Shown here piece by piece: positions 14,842 through 22,846 of a DNA stretch of 37,098 bases. How positions within the stretch are numbered: the stretch's first letter is position 1; the number at the start of each line of letters is the position of its first letter. Source of the DNA: Pseudoselenomonas ruminantium (GTDB lineage Bacteria > Bacillota > Negativicutes > Selenomonadales > Selenomonadaceae); NCBI GenBank assembly GCA_002373045.1, contig DFHU01000063.1, positions 1-37,098 of the forward strand. Reading direction: 5' to 3'. The notes beneath the pieces are model-generated. The model ran no database searches and was not told the DNA's origin. It saw only the letters and a list, made by a program, of their open reading frames with translations. A program made the translations under genes and the position numbers.

Positions 14842-15330
14842 CTAATATTTATGCTGCAAAAGTTCCTGCACGATTTCCATGCCGTTTGCCTGCGCCAATG
14901 TGCCATACGAAAAGCGGGCATCTTCCGTAACTTCCCAGCCAAACCAAGCCGGCGGCACAAACTTTTGGGCCGTTTCTACATCCGGAAATTCAACTTCCAC
15001 ATAATTGAAGCCAGCAAGATGGCCTGCATGCACATGCAGCTCTGCCACAAGGCCATCCTCCAAAGGGATTTTATAGCGCCGTTTCTCAATCATGCAGGTT
15101 CCCGGACACAAGTGGTCAGCCAAATTATCAAACTCCTGCTGGGAAATTTCCGTCTCCCATTCCTCGCGCACCAGCCCCGCACCACGTTTGACCGTCAACC
15201 AAAAATGACTTTTCCCAATCTGCCGAATCCGGATTTCCGGCAGCAACGCCACATATCCTTGCCGCAACAGCTCATAATCCTCAGGCAGCTGCGGGAGAGT
15301 GTCTACTAAAAATTGCCGTTCTATCTCCAT
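14842..15330 (-). CDS. CYTH-domain protein (triphosphate-binding)
   Basis: 162 residues from ATG 15330. The first residues MEIERQFLV are the ExExK-like signature of CYTH (CyaB/thiamine triphosphatase) proteins; RIRQIG and WLTVKRGAG supply the basic residues that line the triphosphate tunnel, and YVEVEFPD the acidic metal ligands. Members hydrolyse inorganic or thiamine triphosphate; the substrate here is unknown. The start is 22 bases after a copy of the TTGACTGGTCA repeat. Confidence 0.85.
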   Translation of the reverse strand: MEIERQFLVDTLPQLPEDYELLRQGYVALLPEIRIRQIGKSHFWLTVKRGAGLVREEWETEISQQEFDNLADHLCPGTCMIEKRRYKIPLEDGLVAELHVHAGHLAGFNYVEVEFPDVETAQKFVPPAWFGWEVTEDARFSYGTLAQANGMEIVQELLQHKY

Positions 15331-15351
15331 ATACCTTATCCAACTCCAAAA

Positions 15352-15375
15352 TTGACTGGTCAAATTGACTGGTCA
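15352..15375. repeat. TTGACTGGTCA repeat, tandem copy
   Basis: TTGACTGGTCA at 15352-15362 and 15365-15375 in direct orientation. On the minus strand this stretch encodes the last residues and TGA stop of the MNT-HEPN gene. It is one of four related sites (see 16153, 17353, 21090). Confidence 0.8.
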
Positions 15376-16082
15376 GATTCCAAGCGCCGTTGAACTTCCT
15401 TATCCCACGCCGACAATAAATCTACATACTTTTTCTTAATCAACTGATACACTTCCAATGCCGTTGATTCATTATAGGTATGTGTAGATAAATTCCGCTT
15501 CTCCTGCATATCCAACCAGGTTTCCGCATCAACTATCATTCCCTGTTTCCACCCTTCGCGGATGCTGGAACGTGGACTACTGACTTCAATCCCCTCGTAA
15601 TCAAGCACGCATTTCATCAATTTCCAAGCCAGTTCGAAGCAAAACTCAAACCGCTGGATTGTAGCATCTAGATACATATCATCAGCATCTGGCTCTTTCT
15701 GTAGAGCAGATCGCAGTCTCCCTAGGGCACGATGATAATCAGCTTGCTTCATTTCTATTTGCATTTTCTTCATCACGCTTGCTCCTTTATTACTGTATAT
15801 CAATTTTCCCTCAGTATCTATAGCATACTTCAATTTTTCATTGGACTGACGCTTGTAATCAATAACGTCAAAAGTGTAAGGCAATAAACTATCCTCAAAG
15901 GCTATAGCAAGCTTGGTTATCGTTTCACGTTCTCCAGACACAGCTAAATCAACATCAGACACATTTCTAGAATCACCACGAGAGCGTGAGCCAAATAACT
16001 TAACCCACTCTATACCGTCAGAAAATTCATACAGTATAGCAAAAATAGTCTGCCAATGTTTTCGCATTATAGTGTAAGTCAA
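15360..16082 (-). CDS. Fused minimal nucleotidyltransferase-HEPN protein (MntA/HepT-like)
   Basis: 240 residues if TTG 16082 is the start (nine bases after AGGAG; a promoter lies further upstream). Residues 25-95 are an MNT domain with GS at 31-32, exactly ten residues, then DVD at 43-45: the GSx10DxD motif of MntA, with a further Asp near 72. Residues 105-235 are a HEPN domain of the HI0074 type with RNLSTHTY at 196-203, which fits Rx4HxY. In two-gene HepT/MntA systems MntA adds AMP to the HEPN tyrosine and silences its RNase. Here both lie in one chain, which could allow self-modification in cis. An alternative start at 16184 would place the promoter and a palindrome inside the gene. Function beyond the motifs is inferred. 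Confidence 0.82.
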   Translation of the reverse strand: MTYTIMRKHWQTIFAILYEFSDGIEWVKLFGSRSRGDSRNVSDVDLAVSGERETITKLAIAFEDSLLPYTFDVIDYKRQSNEKLKYAIDTEGKLIYSNKGASVMKKMQIEMKQADYHRALGRLRSALQKEPDADDMYLDATIQRFEFCFELAWKLMKCVLDYEGIEVSSPRSSIREGWKQGMIVDAETWLDMQEKRNLSTHTYNESTALEVYQLIKKKYVDLLSAWDKEVQRRLESDQSI

Positions 16083-16128
16083 TCCCACATCTCCTATCAC
16101 GAATTCATACGAATGAATCTCTGTGTAT

Positions 16129-16137
16129 AGTATATCA
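16129..16137 (-). promoter_or_regulatory. Extended -10 promoter of the MNT-HEPN gene
   Basis: TGATATACT on the minus strand is an extended -10. The -35 region falls in the arm of the 24-bp palindrome 16153-16176, so a protein bound to the palindrome could control it. Confidence 0.45.
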
Positions 16138-16152
16138 TGAACAGCAAAGCGC

Positions 16153-16176
16153 TGACCAGTCAAATTTGACTGGTCA
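16153..16176. repeat. 24-bp perfect palindrome of the TGACCAGTCAA family
   Basis: TGACCAGTCAAA joined to TTTGACTGGTCA with no spacer. It lies between the methyltransferase remnant (stop at 16201) and the MNT-HEPN promoter. Confidence 0.85.
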
Positions 16177-16200
16177 ATCGACAAGTAAACGGATAATTCA

Positions 16201-16507
16201 TCAAAGGGTAGATAAATATTTCACTATAGCAGCACGTATTTCTTCATATGACATTTTTTCATTTATAGCTATCGGACATTTTTCAAAGCTTTCACTTCTT
16301 TTCGGATAATATTTGAACGAAGCATAGAATATCCCCCCGCTATGCAAACCAGCCGCCAAATTCCAATATATGACCACCAACGGGTATACGCCTTAGAAAA
16401 GCCTGCTGAATTCCCGTAAAATCCACCTGTTGGGTTTGGCTGACAAATTCTGCTGCATTGTCATTATAGTATTGCAGCGTTATTTCTTGCACATCATCCA
16501 TTTTCAT
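16201..16507 (-). pseudogene. Class I SAM methyltransferase, internally deleted
   Basis: The 5' part (ATG 16507 after GGGGGG) reads MKMDDVQEITLQYYNDNAAE and on to GGHILEFGGWFA, stopping at a TAG (16342-16340) exactly where motif I (DxGxGxG) should continue. From about 16338 another frame reads GIFYASFKYY, the family strand around motif IV (usually GGILYASFKYG), and runs to a TGA at 16203-16201. The central part, including the rest of the SAM site, is missing. A decayed gene flanked by the repeat family. Confidence 0.75.
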
Positions 16508-16631
16508 CCCCCCATTTCATTTTAGCGGGAATTGCCAGGTACAAACTCTCTTTTGCCGTTATATGGATAAAATTTCACGTTAAATGCAGTTTATTAATGT
16601 TATTTGAAGATATGTATGGTACAACAGGCAT

Positions 16632-16654
16632 GAAAAAAGCAGCCCGAAGGCTGC
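16632..16654 (-). terminator. Terminator of the Uma2 gene
   Basis: GCAGCC-CGAA-GGCTGC (16639-16654); on the minus strand it is followed by TTTTTT. Confidence 0.8.
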
Positions 16655-16736
16655 ATTATTGGATAATAAAAAGTGACCGATCAAGTATCCAAAAGTGTTT
16701 CCAGTTCCGTTTACGACTGAAAATGTTTCTGATGGT

Positions 16737-17291
16737 TCAATCAGCAAAAATATCCTTTAACTGAATCTCCAAATCATCATACAAACTCACTTTCAAAGAC
16801 AGTTTTTGTTCAGCTCTTTCTTCTGCTGTTAAACGTGCCCACTCATTTTCACTGAAGTTTGTATATATATTGTCAAGGTAATAAACGCCATGCTCATTAA
16901 GTCTGTATACTTCAATAGCTTCGTCTTTGGGGCTGATTATCCAATATTCTTTTACACCAAATTTTTCATAAACATCTTTCTTGACGGTCATATCCCGTTT
17001 ACGGGTACTGGGCGAAAGAATTTCAGCCACAAAGTCTGGTGCGCCGTCAATATAGGTATCTTTTACCTTAGAGCGTTCACAAGTAATGTTAATGTCAGGT
17101 ATCAAATGGTTCTGTTCGCTAAATACGACTTCTGCTTCGGAGAACACCATACATTTCTTCCCTTGCAGGAAATTACCGATAATCCGGTGCAGATGCCCCT
17201 GTATACGAATATGACGAATATTTGCCGGACTCATATTATACACAACGCCATTCAACAATTCACTTTTTCGATAGTCCTTCAGCGCCTCCAC
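16737..17291 (-). CDS. Uma2-family protein (DUF820, PD-(D/E)XK nuclease fold)
   Basis: 184 residues from GTG 17291, a few bases after GAGGG. Uma2 features are visible: YRKSELLNGVVYNMSPAN near the N-terminus, the catalytic core PDINITCE and PDFVAEILSPSTRKRD, and YEKFGVKEYWIISP. The D...ExL...K pattern (VAEIL, then VKEYW) is that of restriction-enzyme-like nucleases, but no activity is established for the family. A longer frame starts at 17363 inside the repeat and upstream of the promoter, so it is unlikely. Confidence 0.85.
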   Translation of the reverse strand: MEALKDYRKSELLNGVVYNMSPANIRHIRIQGHLHRIIGNFLQGKKCMVFSEAEVVFSEQNHLIPDINITCERSKVKDTYIDGAPDFVAEILSPSTRKRDMTVKKDVYEKFGVKEYWIISPKDEAIEVYRLNEHGVYYLDNIYTNFSENEWARLTAEERAEQKLSLKVSLYDDLEIQLKDIFAD

Positions 17292-17333
17292 CCAAAATCC
17301 CTCACTTTCACGATGACCGCCTATATTTTCTAT

Positions 17334-17363
17334 ATTATACACCGCCCGCCGCTGACCGGTCAA
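17334..17363 (-). promoter_or_regulatory. Promoter of the Uma2 gene
   Basis: On the minus strand TTGACC, taken from the palindromic repeat, and a perfect TATAAT are 18 bases apart. The repeat arm thus supplies the -35. Confidence 0.55.
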
Positions 17364-17375
17364 ATTGACTGGTCA
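17353..17375. repeat. TGACCGGTCAA / TTGACTGGTCA palindrome
   Basis: Two 11-base arms around one A; one base pair deviates from the perfect palindrome at 16153. On the minus strand its first TGA is the stop codon of the AmrS gene. Confidence 0.8.
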
Positions 17376-18206
17376 GCCAACATTGCCCAGATACACATAT
17401 TTCATGCACTTTTGGGCTATTCTTTGCAATTCATAAAGCTTGTCCAACGGTGTGGCAGGTGCTTTGCATTGATAGCGGGGAAAGTACCTTGACAAGTGCA
17501 GGGGGATTTCCCTGCTGACTGCGGCCAGCCAATCTACTTCAGCACAAAATTCGTTTATAGCATCGCTTATGCCCGGAACAACCAATGTGGTTACTTCCAC
17601 ATGCACGCCCGCCTCTGCCGCCATTTGGATTGTCCGCTGTGCAGCCTGCAGGCTGCCGCCCAGTTTTGCGTACGTTTTCTCCGCAAAGGTCTTGAGGTCG
17701 ATATTCATGGCATCCACATAAGGCAGCAATTCCGTCAATGGTTCTTCCTCAATCTGTCCGTTCGTAACCAGCACGTTTTTTTGTCCCGCCTGATGCAATA
17801 AGGGCAGCGTATCCCGCAGGTATTCATAGCTCAGTAATGGCTCGTTATAGGTAAAGGCCACGCCGATACTGCCATATTGCTGACTTGTCTCCTGCGCCAA
17901 CTCTGCCAACTGCTCCGGACTGATATGCCAGCGTACTTCCCGCTCTCCTCCTTGGGAAATCGTGTGATTCTGGCAAAAAGGGCAGGCCATATTACAACCA
18001 AAACTCCCCAAAGATAGAATCACGCTGCCCGGATAAAAATGATACAAGGGCTTTTTTTCGATGGGGTCAATGGCCAGCGAAGTAACTTTGCCGTAATTCA
18101 AGCTTTTTATCTGCCCGCCCTCGTTGCGGCGCGTATGGCAAAAACCAACTTGCCCTTCTGCCAAAGCACAATGATGCGGACAAAGATTACATGCTTGTTT
18201 ATTCAT
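17373..18206 (-). CDS. amrS: AmmeMemoRadiSam system radical SAM enzyme AmrS
   Basis: 277 residues from ATG 18206, after GAGGTGGC. The N-terminus has the extra CxxCPHHC set (CNLCPHHC) typical of AmrS, then LGSFGCNMACPFCQNH with the CxxxCxxC cluster motif of radical SAM enzymes, AFTYNEP, and YVDAMNIDLK. It resembles pyruvate formate-lyase activases but the CPHHC start and the length point to AmrS. The other partners, MEMO and AMMECR1, are fused in one gene at 36199 onward. The substrate of this system is not known. Confidence 0.9.
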   Translation of the reverse strand: MNKQACNLCPHHCALAEGQVGFCHTRRNEGGQIKSLNYGKVTSLAIDPIEKKPLYHFYPGSVILSLGSFGCNMACPFCQNHTISQGGEREVRWHISPEQLAELAQETSQQYGSIGVAFTYNEPLLSYEYLRDTLPLLHQAGQKNVLVTNGQIEEEPLTELLPYVDAMNIDLKTFAEKTYAKLGGSLQAAQRTIQMAAEAGVHVEVTTLVVPGISDAINEFCAEVDWLAAVSREIPLHLSRYFPRYQCKAPATPLDKLYELQRIAQKCMKYVYLGNVG

Positions 18207-18254
18207 GTTCGCCACCTCAAAATCTGATTTATCTGAAAAATACTTGTGCAAGAA

Positions 18255-18287
18255 AAGCTGACAGGTCAATCAGGACTTGTCAGCTTT
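18255..18287 (-). terminator. Terminator after the ldc operon
   Basis: AAGCTGACA (18255-18263) pairs with TGTCAGCTT (18279-18287); on the minus strand the stem is followed by TTCTTG. The loop contains GGTCAAT, related to the dispersed palindrome. Confidence 0.6.
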
Positions 18288-18291
18288 CCGT

Positions 18292-18477
18292 TTATGCTTC
18301 TTCGTTTTGCAGGGCTTCTATGCCCTGTTTGAATTCTTCCATCGTCAGGGTGAAGTAGGGCAATTCCTGCAAAATGCCATACACTTCCTGCTGGGATTTT
18401 GCCTTGTCCAGACGTTCCACCAATTCATCTTCTGTCAGCGCATGCAGCAGCATGTGCTTGATTTCTGCAATGTCCAT
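18292..18477 (-). CDS. Small protein coupled to ldc, Nif11-like shape
   Basis: 61 residues, acidic and helical (MDIAEIKHMLLHALTEDEL, then QQEVYGILQELPYF and TLTMEEFKQGIEAL). Its ATG overlaps the ldc stop (TAATG), so it must be translated with the decarboxylase. The pattern of two helices ending in a T-x-E-E-F segment recalls Nif11-type domains, but the match is by eye and weak. In S. ruminantium the decarboxylase is controlled by proteolysis through an antizyme-like ribosomal protein; a coupled small partner is therefore worth testing. Confidence 0.65.
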   Translation of the reverse strand: MDIAEIKHMLLHALTEDELVERLDKAKSQQEVYGILQELPYFTLTMEEFKQGIEALQNEEA

Positions 18478-19658
18478 TATACTGCCGCCTTATCCTTGAT
18501 TTCGTTATCGTCCGTAATACGCGCCTCATACTCTGGCTGCTGCTCAAAAATAATGGTCGGTGCCAGATAAAAGCCATTGAAACGGGTCGCACTGACGCTG
18601 GTATACGCGCCCATCTCCGTCACCAATACGTTATCGCCAATTTTCAATTCCGGTGCCATAAAGTCGCGATACAGCACATCAATGCCATCACAGCTGGGGC
18701 CGCCAAAGGTTGAAGGTTTCTTGGCGCCCTTGCCAAAGCAATGCAAAGGATAAGTCCAATGATCATACATAATGCCGGAGAAGCAGCCATAAATTCCCTC
18801 ATCCAGAATATACCACGGTTTTTCTCCGCGATTTTTTGTACCGATAACGGAAGTGACGAGATTTACCGCTGTACCGCACATGTAGCGTCCCGGTTCCGTC
18901 CAGACTGCCGTATCCGGAAACAAGCGGTCAATCTGTTTATTGATGGCTTCCATCATAGCGGCCAAATCAACATTAAGTCCATGGGCGTCAGGTACGGGGA
19001 ACCCGCCGCCGATATCCAAATCCGTCAGGTGCATGCCCATTTCTTCTGCTTCATCAAAGAGTTTTCTTGCCACCAACAAGGCTTCTTCATAAGCCGCAGT
19101 GGACAAGGACTGACTGCCCACATGGAAGCAGATGCCCATAGCATGCAGGCCCGCTTTTTGGGCGGTCAAAAGGAGGTCAAGGGCTTCTTCTACAGGGGCG
19201 CCGAACTTCGTATTGAGGTCCACCAGCGCCTTGTTGTTGCGCACAGCAATGCGCACCAATACATCGGCACCTGGCACAGCCTCAGCCATCTTGGGAATCT
19301 CGGTGGGGTCATCAAAGGTAAAGCGGCGCACGTTAAACTTCTGGGCCGCTTCCAAGCCCCGCCTATCCTTTACCGGATTAGCATATATCATCTGCGAACC
19401 ATCTACACCTAATTCATGGAGAATCTCCATCTCGCCGGCAGAGGCCACATCAAAATGAGCGCCCAGCCCTGCCAGCCGGGATAAAATCTCCGGCGTAGGA
19501 TTCGCCTTCATCGCATAAAATACTCCCGCCCGCGGTAAATGGCGACGCATAAACTGGTAGTTTTCCTCAACCTTGTCCAGTGATGCCACCAAAAAGGGCG
19601 TCGGGTAACGCTTGGCAAGCGTTTTTACTTCTTTTTCGGTAAGTCTGAAATTTTTCAT
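18477..19658 (-). CDS. ldc: Lysine/ornithine decarboxylase (alanine racemase fold)
   Basis: 393 residues from ATG 19658. This eukaryote-like, fold type III PLP enzyme decarboxylates lysine to cadaverine and ornithine to putrescine. K51 in FYAMKANP binds PLP; A44, G45, V46 and P54, residues reported to set dual specificity in the S. ruminantium enzyme, are all present. Further marks are ICFHVGSQ, DIGGGFP, WTEPGRYM and the substrate-site GPSCDGIDV. In Selenomonas the cadaverine is attached to peptidoglycan and anchors the outer membrane. There is no clear ribosome site before the ATG; a start at 19670 is possible but adds only MGCV. Confidence 0.95.
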   Translation of the reverse strand: MKNFRLTEKEVKTLAKRYPTPFLVASLDKVEENYQFMRRHLPRAGVFYAMKANPTPEILSRLAGLGAHFDVASAGEMEILHELGVDGSQMIYANPVKDRRGLEAAQKFNVRRFTFDDPTEIPKMAEAVPGADVLVRIAVRNNKALVDLNTKFGAPVEEALDLLLTAQKAGLHAMGICFHVGSQSLSTAAYEEALLVARKLFDEAEEMGMHLTDLDIGGGFPVPDAHGLNVDLAAMMEAINKQIDRLFPDTAVWTEPGRYMCGTAVNLVTSVIGTKNRGEKPWYILDEGIYGCFSGIMYDHWTYPLHCFGKGAKKPSTFGGPSCDGIDVLYRDFMAPELKIGDNVLVTEMGAYTSVSATRFNGFYLAPTIIFEQQPEYEARITDDNEIKDKAAV

Positions 19659-19682
19659 AACACAACCCATTCCATAATGAAT

Positions 19683-19708
19683 TTAAGATGAATTGACAAT
19701 TGTTCATC
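19683..19708. promoter_or_regulatory. Inverted repeat upstream of ldc
   Basis: GATGAA and TTCATC (read as GATGAATTGACAATTGTTCA with TC following) form a dyad 25 bases before the ldc start. It could be an operator or leader hairpin. I do not see a convincing promoter on the minus strand around it. Confidence 0.3.
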
Positions 19709-19848
19709 TCATAGGCTACATTGTAATATAAATGATACAAATTAACAATATAAAATCGAAATAAAAACTGCTTTTACCAAAAACTCAACAGGATTTGCGA
19801 TAAACAAAATTTTTGGCCAAAATTTTCACCCCTGTCAAGTAAAAGTAC

Positions 19849-19877
19849 TTGCACCCCCCCGCTTTTTGTGCTAAAAT
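19849..19877 (+). promoter_or_regulatory. rpmB promoter
   Basis: TTGCAC (19849-19854) and TAAAAT (19872-19877) with a 17-base spacer containing a run of C. A small leader hairpin follows (GGAGC 19895-19899 with GCTCC 19905-19909). Confidence 0.65.
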
Positions 19878-19932
19878 ACCATTATTGTGTGTTAGGAGCG
19901 AGTTGCTCCCACAGGTTAAGGAGGTGTAACAC

Positions 19933-20124
19933 ATGGCAAGTGTTTGCGAAATCTGCGCTAAAGGTGAACTGTCTGGCAACAATGTCAGCCATTCCCATCT
20001 GAAGACGAGACGCACTTGGAAGCCGAACATCCAGCGTGTACGCGCTGTTGTTGAAGGCGAAGTGAAACGTGTCAACGTCTGCACGCGTTGCCTGCGTTCT
20101 GGTAAGGTTCAGCGTGCCCTTTAA
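19933..20124 (+). CDS. rpmB: Ribosomal protein bL28
   Basis: 63 residues, start ATG 19933 after AAGGAGG. SVCEICAK and RVNVCTRCLRSGKV carry two CxxC pairs (C5, C8, C50, C53), so this is the zinc-binding form. The core NVSHSHLKTRRTWKPN is unmistakable. Component of the large ribosomal subunit, transcribed alone with its own promoter and terminator. Confidence 0.97.
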   Translation: MASVCEICAKGELSGNNVSHSHLKTRRTWKPNIQRVRAVVEGEVKRVNVCTRCLRSGKVQRAL

Positions 20125-20160
20125 TTTGCGCATAAATATCACCAAAAGCTGATATATCAT

Positions 20161-20199
20161 AAAATAACCCTATCGCAGTTGTTGCGGTAGGGTTATTTT
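20161..20199 (+). terminator. rpmB terminator
   Basis: AAAATAACCCTATCGCA pairs with TGCGGTAGGGTTATTTT (one G-U) around a five-base loop; the right end gives the T-run. Confidence 0.85.
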
Positions 20200-20292
20200 A
20201 TATGCACTGACACATTGTTTTTCAAAATTCCTTGTGCTAGACTTAACTATAAATACATACAGTGCGAAACTTTTTAAGGTGGTGAACATTCT

Positions 20293-21075
20293 ATGGCCAT
20301 ACCATACAATATCATAGACTTTGATATGCAGATAGGAAAGAACAAACCGGAAACCATCCGTCATCCGGACAACTACTGCCCTTTCTGCCATCCAGAGGAA
20401 CTGACGGATATCATCGATAAAGATGGGCCGATTATCCTGCTGCGCAATAAATATAACGTCCTTTCCGGCACGGAACAGTTCGTCCTGATTGAAACGGATA
20501 TCTGTCACAGCGATATGCCGGACTACTCTGCCACCCATATGGAACGCTTACTGCGCTTCGGCCTGCGCCATTGGCAGCGACTCCTGCAATCCGGCCAATA
20601 TGATGATGTGGTGTTCTTCAAGAACTATGGCCCGCTATCCGGCGGAACCATCCGCCATCCACATATGCAGATTGTGGCCTTTCCTCACCTGGAGCAGCCT
20701 TTGAGCGCTCTGCCGGAGGAATTTGCCGGGGAAATCATCACCTGTCAAAACGGCGTGGAATTTAATATCTCCACCACTCCCCGAATCGGATTCTGGGAAC
20801 TCAATATCATCCCTGCCGAAATCGAAAGCCCTGCTGCCATCTCGGCTTTGGCAAAATTCCTGCAAATTGGCACCGACTATTTCACCCGTCATTTTCATCA
20901 AGGACGGATACAAAGCTACAATATCTTCTTCTACCAGCTAACGGGCCAAGTTTATGCCAAAATCATGCCCCGTTTTGCCACACCGCCGCTCTATGTCGGT
21001 TATGGCATTCATGTATGTCCTACCAATATTCAAGAGGCCGTAGCTGAGATAAAGCAGCTTTATTTTTCCACATAA
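20293..21075 (+). CDS. GalT-like protein (DUF4931, HIT superfamily)
   Basis: 260 residues. DNYCPFCHPEEL (about residues 27-38) has the CxxC of the galactose-1-phosphate uridylyltransferase N-domain, and GGTIRHPHMQIVAFP carries the HxH catalytic-type motif. It is shorter than true GalT and lacks a clear sugar-nucleotide N-terminal half, so the substrate is probably a different nucleotide ester. ATG 20293 follows AAGGTGGTG. It converges on prfC with a hairpin repeat between. Confidence 0.75.
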   Translation: MAIPYNIIDFDMQIGKNKPETIRHPDNYCPFCHPEELTDIIDKDGPIILLRNKYNVLSGTEQFVLIETDICHSDMPDYSATHMERLLRFGLRHWQRLLQSGQYDDVVFFKNYGPLSGGTIRHPHMQIVAFPHLEQPLSALPEEFAGEIITCQNGVEFNISTTPRIGFWELNIIPAEIESPAAISALAKFLQIGTDYFTRHFHQGRIQSYNIFFYQLTGQVYAKIMPRFATPPLYVGYGIHVCPTNIQEAVAEIKQLYFST

Positions 21076-21079
21076 GCAA

Positions 21080-21124
21080 AAAATGTCATCTGACCAGTCA
21101 ACTTGACCAGTCAGATGACATTTT
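21080..21124. terminator. Bidirectional hairpin containing the TGACCAGTCA repeat
   Basis: AAAATGTCATCTGAC pairs with GTCAGATGACATTTT; between them lies CAGTCAACTTGACCA, so the whole carries TGACCAGTCAA and TTGACCAGTCA. It separates the convergent GalT-like gene and prfC and has T-runs on both sides. Confidence 0.8.
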
Positions 21125-21125
21125 C

Positions 21126-22751
21126 TTATGCTTCTTTTTTGTCGAAAGGTACGTGATTGAGGATAAGGTCCGGATTGTTGTCGGTAATCCAGCCCAAAGC
21201 CCATTCGTTGTTGACCAGCAGCACAGGATTATTGTGGCGGTCGTAGACGAACATACCACGGTCAGCGCCTTTCAGTTCTGCCGGCGTTACCTCATGGCCG
21301 TCTTCAAAGGCCATCCAGCGTGCAACCTCATAGGGCTGCATATTCATTTCGATATCTACGTTATACTCGTTCTTGAGACGGTATTCGAGCACTTCAAACT
21401 GCAGGGTGCCGACAGTGCCGACAATGTAGGATTCCGTACCAGCACCAGCCTGCTGGAACAGCTGAATCGCACCTTCCTGCGTCAACTGCTCAATGCCTTT
21501 GACGAACTGCTTACGCTTCATCGTATCCTTCGCCTGTACGCGAGCAAATTTTTCTGGCGGGAATACCGGAAAATCCGCATACTTGAACTTATGGCTGGCA
21601 TCGCAGACCGTATCGCCGATACCGAACACACCCGGGTCAAAAAGGCCGACGATATCGCCAGGATATGCCGTGTCGATAATCTGTCTATCCTGCGCCAGGA
21701 ACTGCTGCGGCTGGGCCAGTTTCAGCATCTTGCCCGTGCGTTCATGCCAAACTTCCATATTGCGCTCGAATTTGCCGGAGCAAATGCGGATAAAGGCCAG
21801 ACGGTCACGATGTGCCGGATTCATGTTCGCCTGAATCTTGAAGACAAAGCCGGAGAACTTTTCATCGTTGGCGGCAATCAGACCTTCCGAGGACTTGCGT
21901 GGCTGCGGCGTGGGCGCCATTTCAATATAGCCTTCCAAGAAGTCCTGTACACCGAAGTTGGTCATAGCCGAACCAAAGAACATCGGCGTCAATTCCCCTT
22001 CGTTGACCTTGGCCATGTCAAATTCTTCGCCAGCTTCGTTCAAGAGTTCCAAATCCTCCTGCAAAGCTTCCCAGACGTCTTCGCCCACGCGTTCAATCAC
22101 CTGCGGGTCATCCGGTTCAAACACATCGGCTACGCGGGCTTCCTGACCGTGGGTGGTGTCGGCGGCAAAGAGCAGCACCTTGTCGTTGCGGCGGTCATAC
22201 ACGCCCATATACTGCCCATCCTGACCAATCGGCCAGTTCATGGGATAGGAGCGAATGCCCAGCACGTTTTCGATTTCATCCATCAGGTCAATCGGTGCCT
22301 TGCCGAAATGGTCAAGCTTGTTGACAAAGGTAAAAATAGGAATACCACGCTGTTTGCAGACCTTAAAGAGCTTTTTCGTCTGCGCCTCGACGCCCTTGGC
22401 TACGTCGATAACCATGACAGCGCTGTCCACAGCCATCAAGGTACGGTAGGTATCTTCACTGAAGTCCTGATGGCCCGGCGTATCGAGAATGTTGATACGG
22501 CAGCCATCATAGTCAAACTGCAATACCGAAGACGTTACCGAGATACCACGCTGTTTTTCAATTTCCATCCAGTCGGACACCGCATGACGCTGCGTCTTGC
22601 GGGATTTGATGGAACCGGCCAGGTGAATGGCACCACCATAGAGCAAAAGTTTTTCCGTCAACGTCGTCTTACCAGCATCCGGGTGGGAAATGATGGCAAA
22701 GGTACGACGCTTTTCAATTTCCTTATCAAGTTCTGCGCTTAAAGCTGACAA
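21126..22751 (-). CDS. prfC: Peptide chain release factor RF3
   Basis: 541 residues from TTG 22751, seven bases after GGAGG; a frame to 22793 adds an unlikely extension. RF3 is a GTPase that recycles RF1/RF2 from terminated ribosomes. Motifs: SHPDAGKT (22-29, G1), RGISVTSS (switch I/G2), DTPGHQD (G3) and NKLD (G4). QRHAVSDWMEIEKQRG is typical of RF3 and separates it from EF-G. The leader region is described separately. Confidence 0.95.
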   Translation of the reverse strand: MSALSAELDKEIEKRRTFAIISHPDAGKTTLTEKLLLYGGAIHLAGSIKSRKTQRHAVSDWMEIEKQRGISVTSSVLQFDYDGCRINILDTPGHQDFSEDTYRTLMAVDSAVMVIDVAKGVEAQTKKLFKVCKQRGIPIFTFVNKLDHFGKAPIDLMDEIENVLGIRSYPMNWPIGQDGQYMGVYDRRNDKVLLFAADTTHGQEARVADVFEPDDPQVIERVGEDVWEALQEDLELLNEAGEEFDMAKVNEGELTPMFFGSAMTNFGVQDFLEGYIEMAPTPQPRKSSEGLIAANDEKFSGFVFKIQANMNPAHRDRLAFIRICSGKFERNMEVWHERTGKMLKLAQPQQFLAQDRQIIDTAYPGDIVGLFDPGVFGIGDTVCDASHKFKYADFPVFPPEKFARVQAKDTMKRKQFVKGIEQLTQEGAIQLFQQAGAGTESYIVGTVGTLQFEVLEYRLKNEYNVDIEMNMQPYEVARWMAFEDGHEVTPAELKGADRGMFVYDRHNNPVLLVNNEWALGWITDNNPDLILNHVPFDKKEA

Positions 22752-22815
22752 AATATAGCCTCCAATTGTAGTATAAAATTGATACAAACACACTTTTTTC
22801 CTTTTTGAAATTCCT

Positions 22816-22846
22816 AAGGGGGTTCAAAATTACGAAAGGGGGTTCA
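22816..22846. repeat. 11-bp direct repeats in the prfC leader
   Basis: AAGGGGGTTCA at 22816-22826 and 22836-22846, exactly 20 bases apart, that is about two helical turns. It may bind a regulator or be part of leader RNA; no function known. Confidence 0.5.

Noticed and set aside
21153..22742. 529-codon plus-strand frame across prfC
   Set aside because: Antisense shadow of RF3; no family sequence and no start signals.
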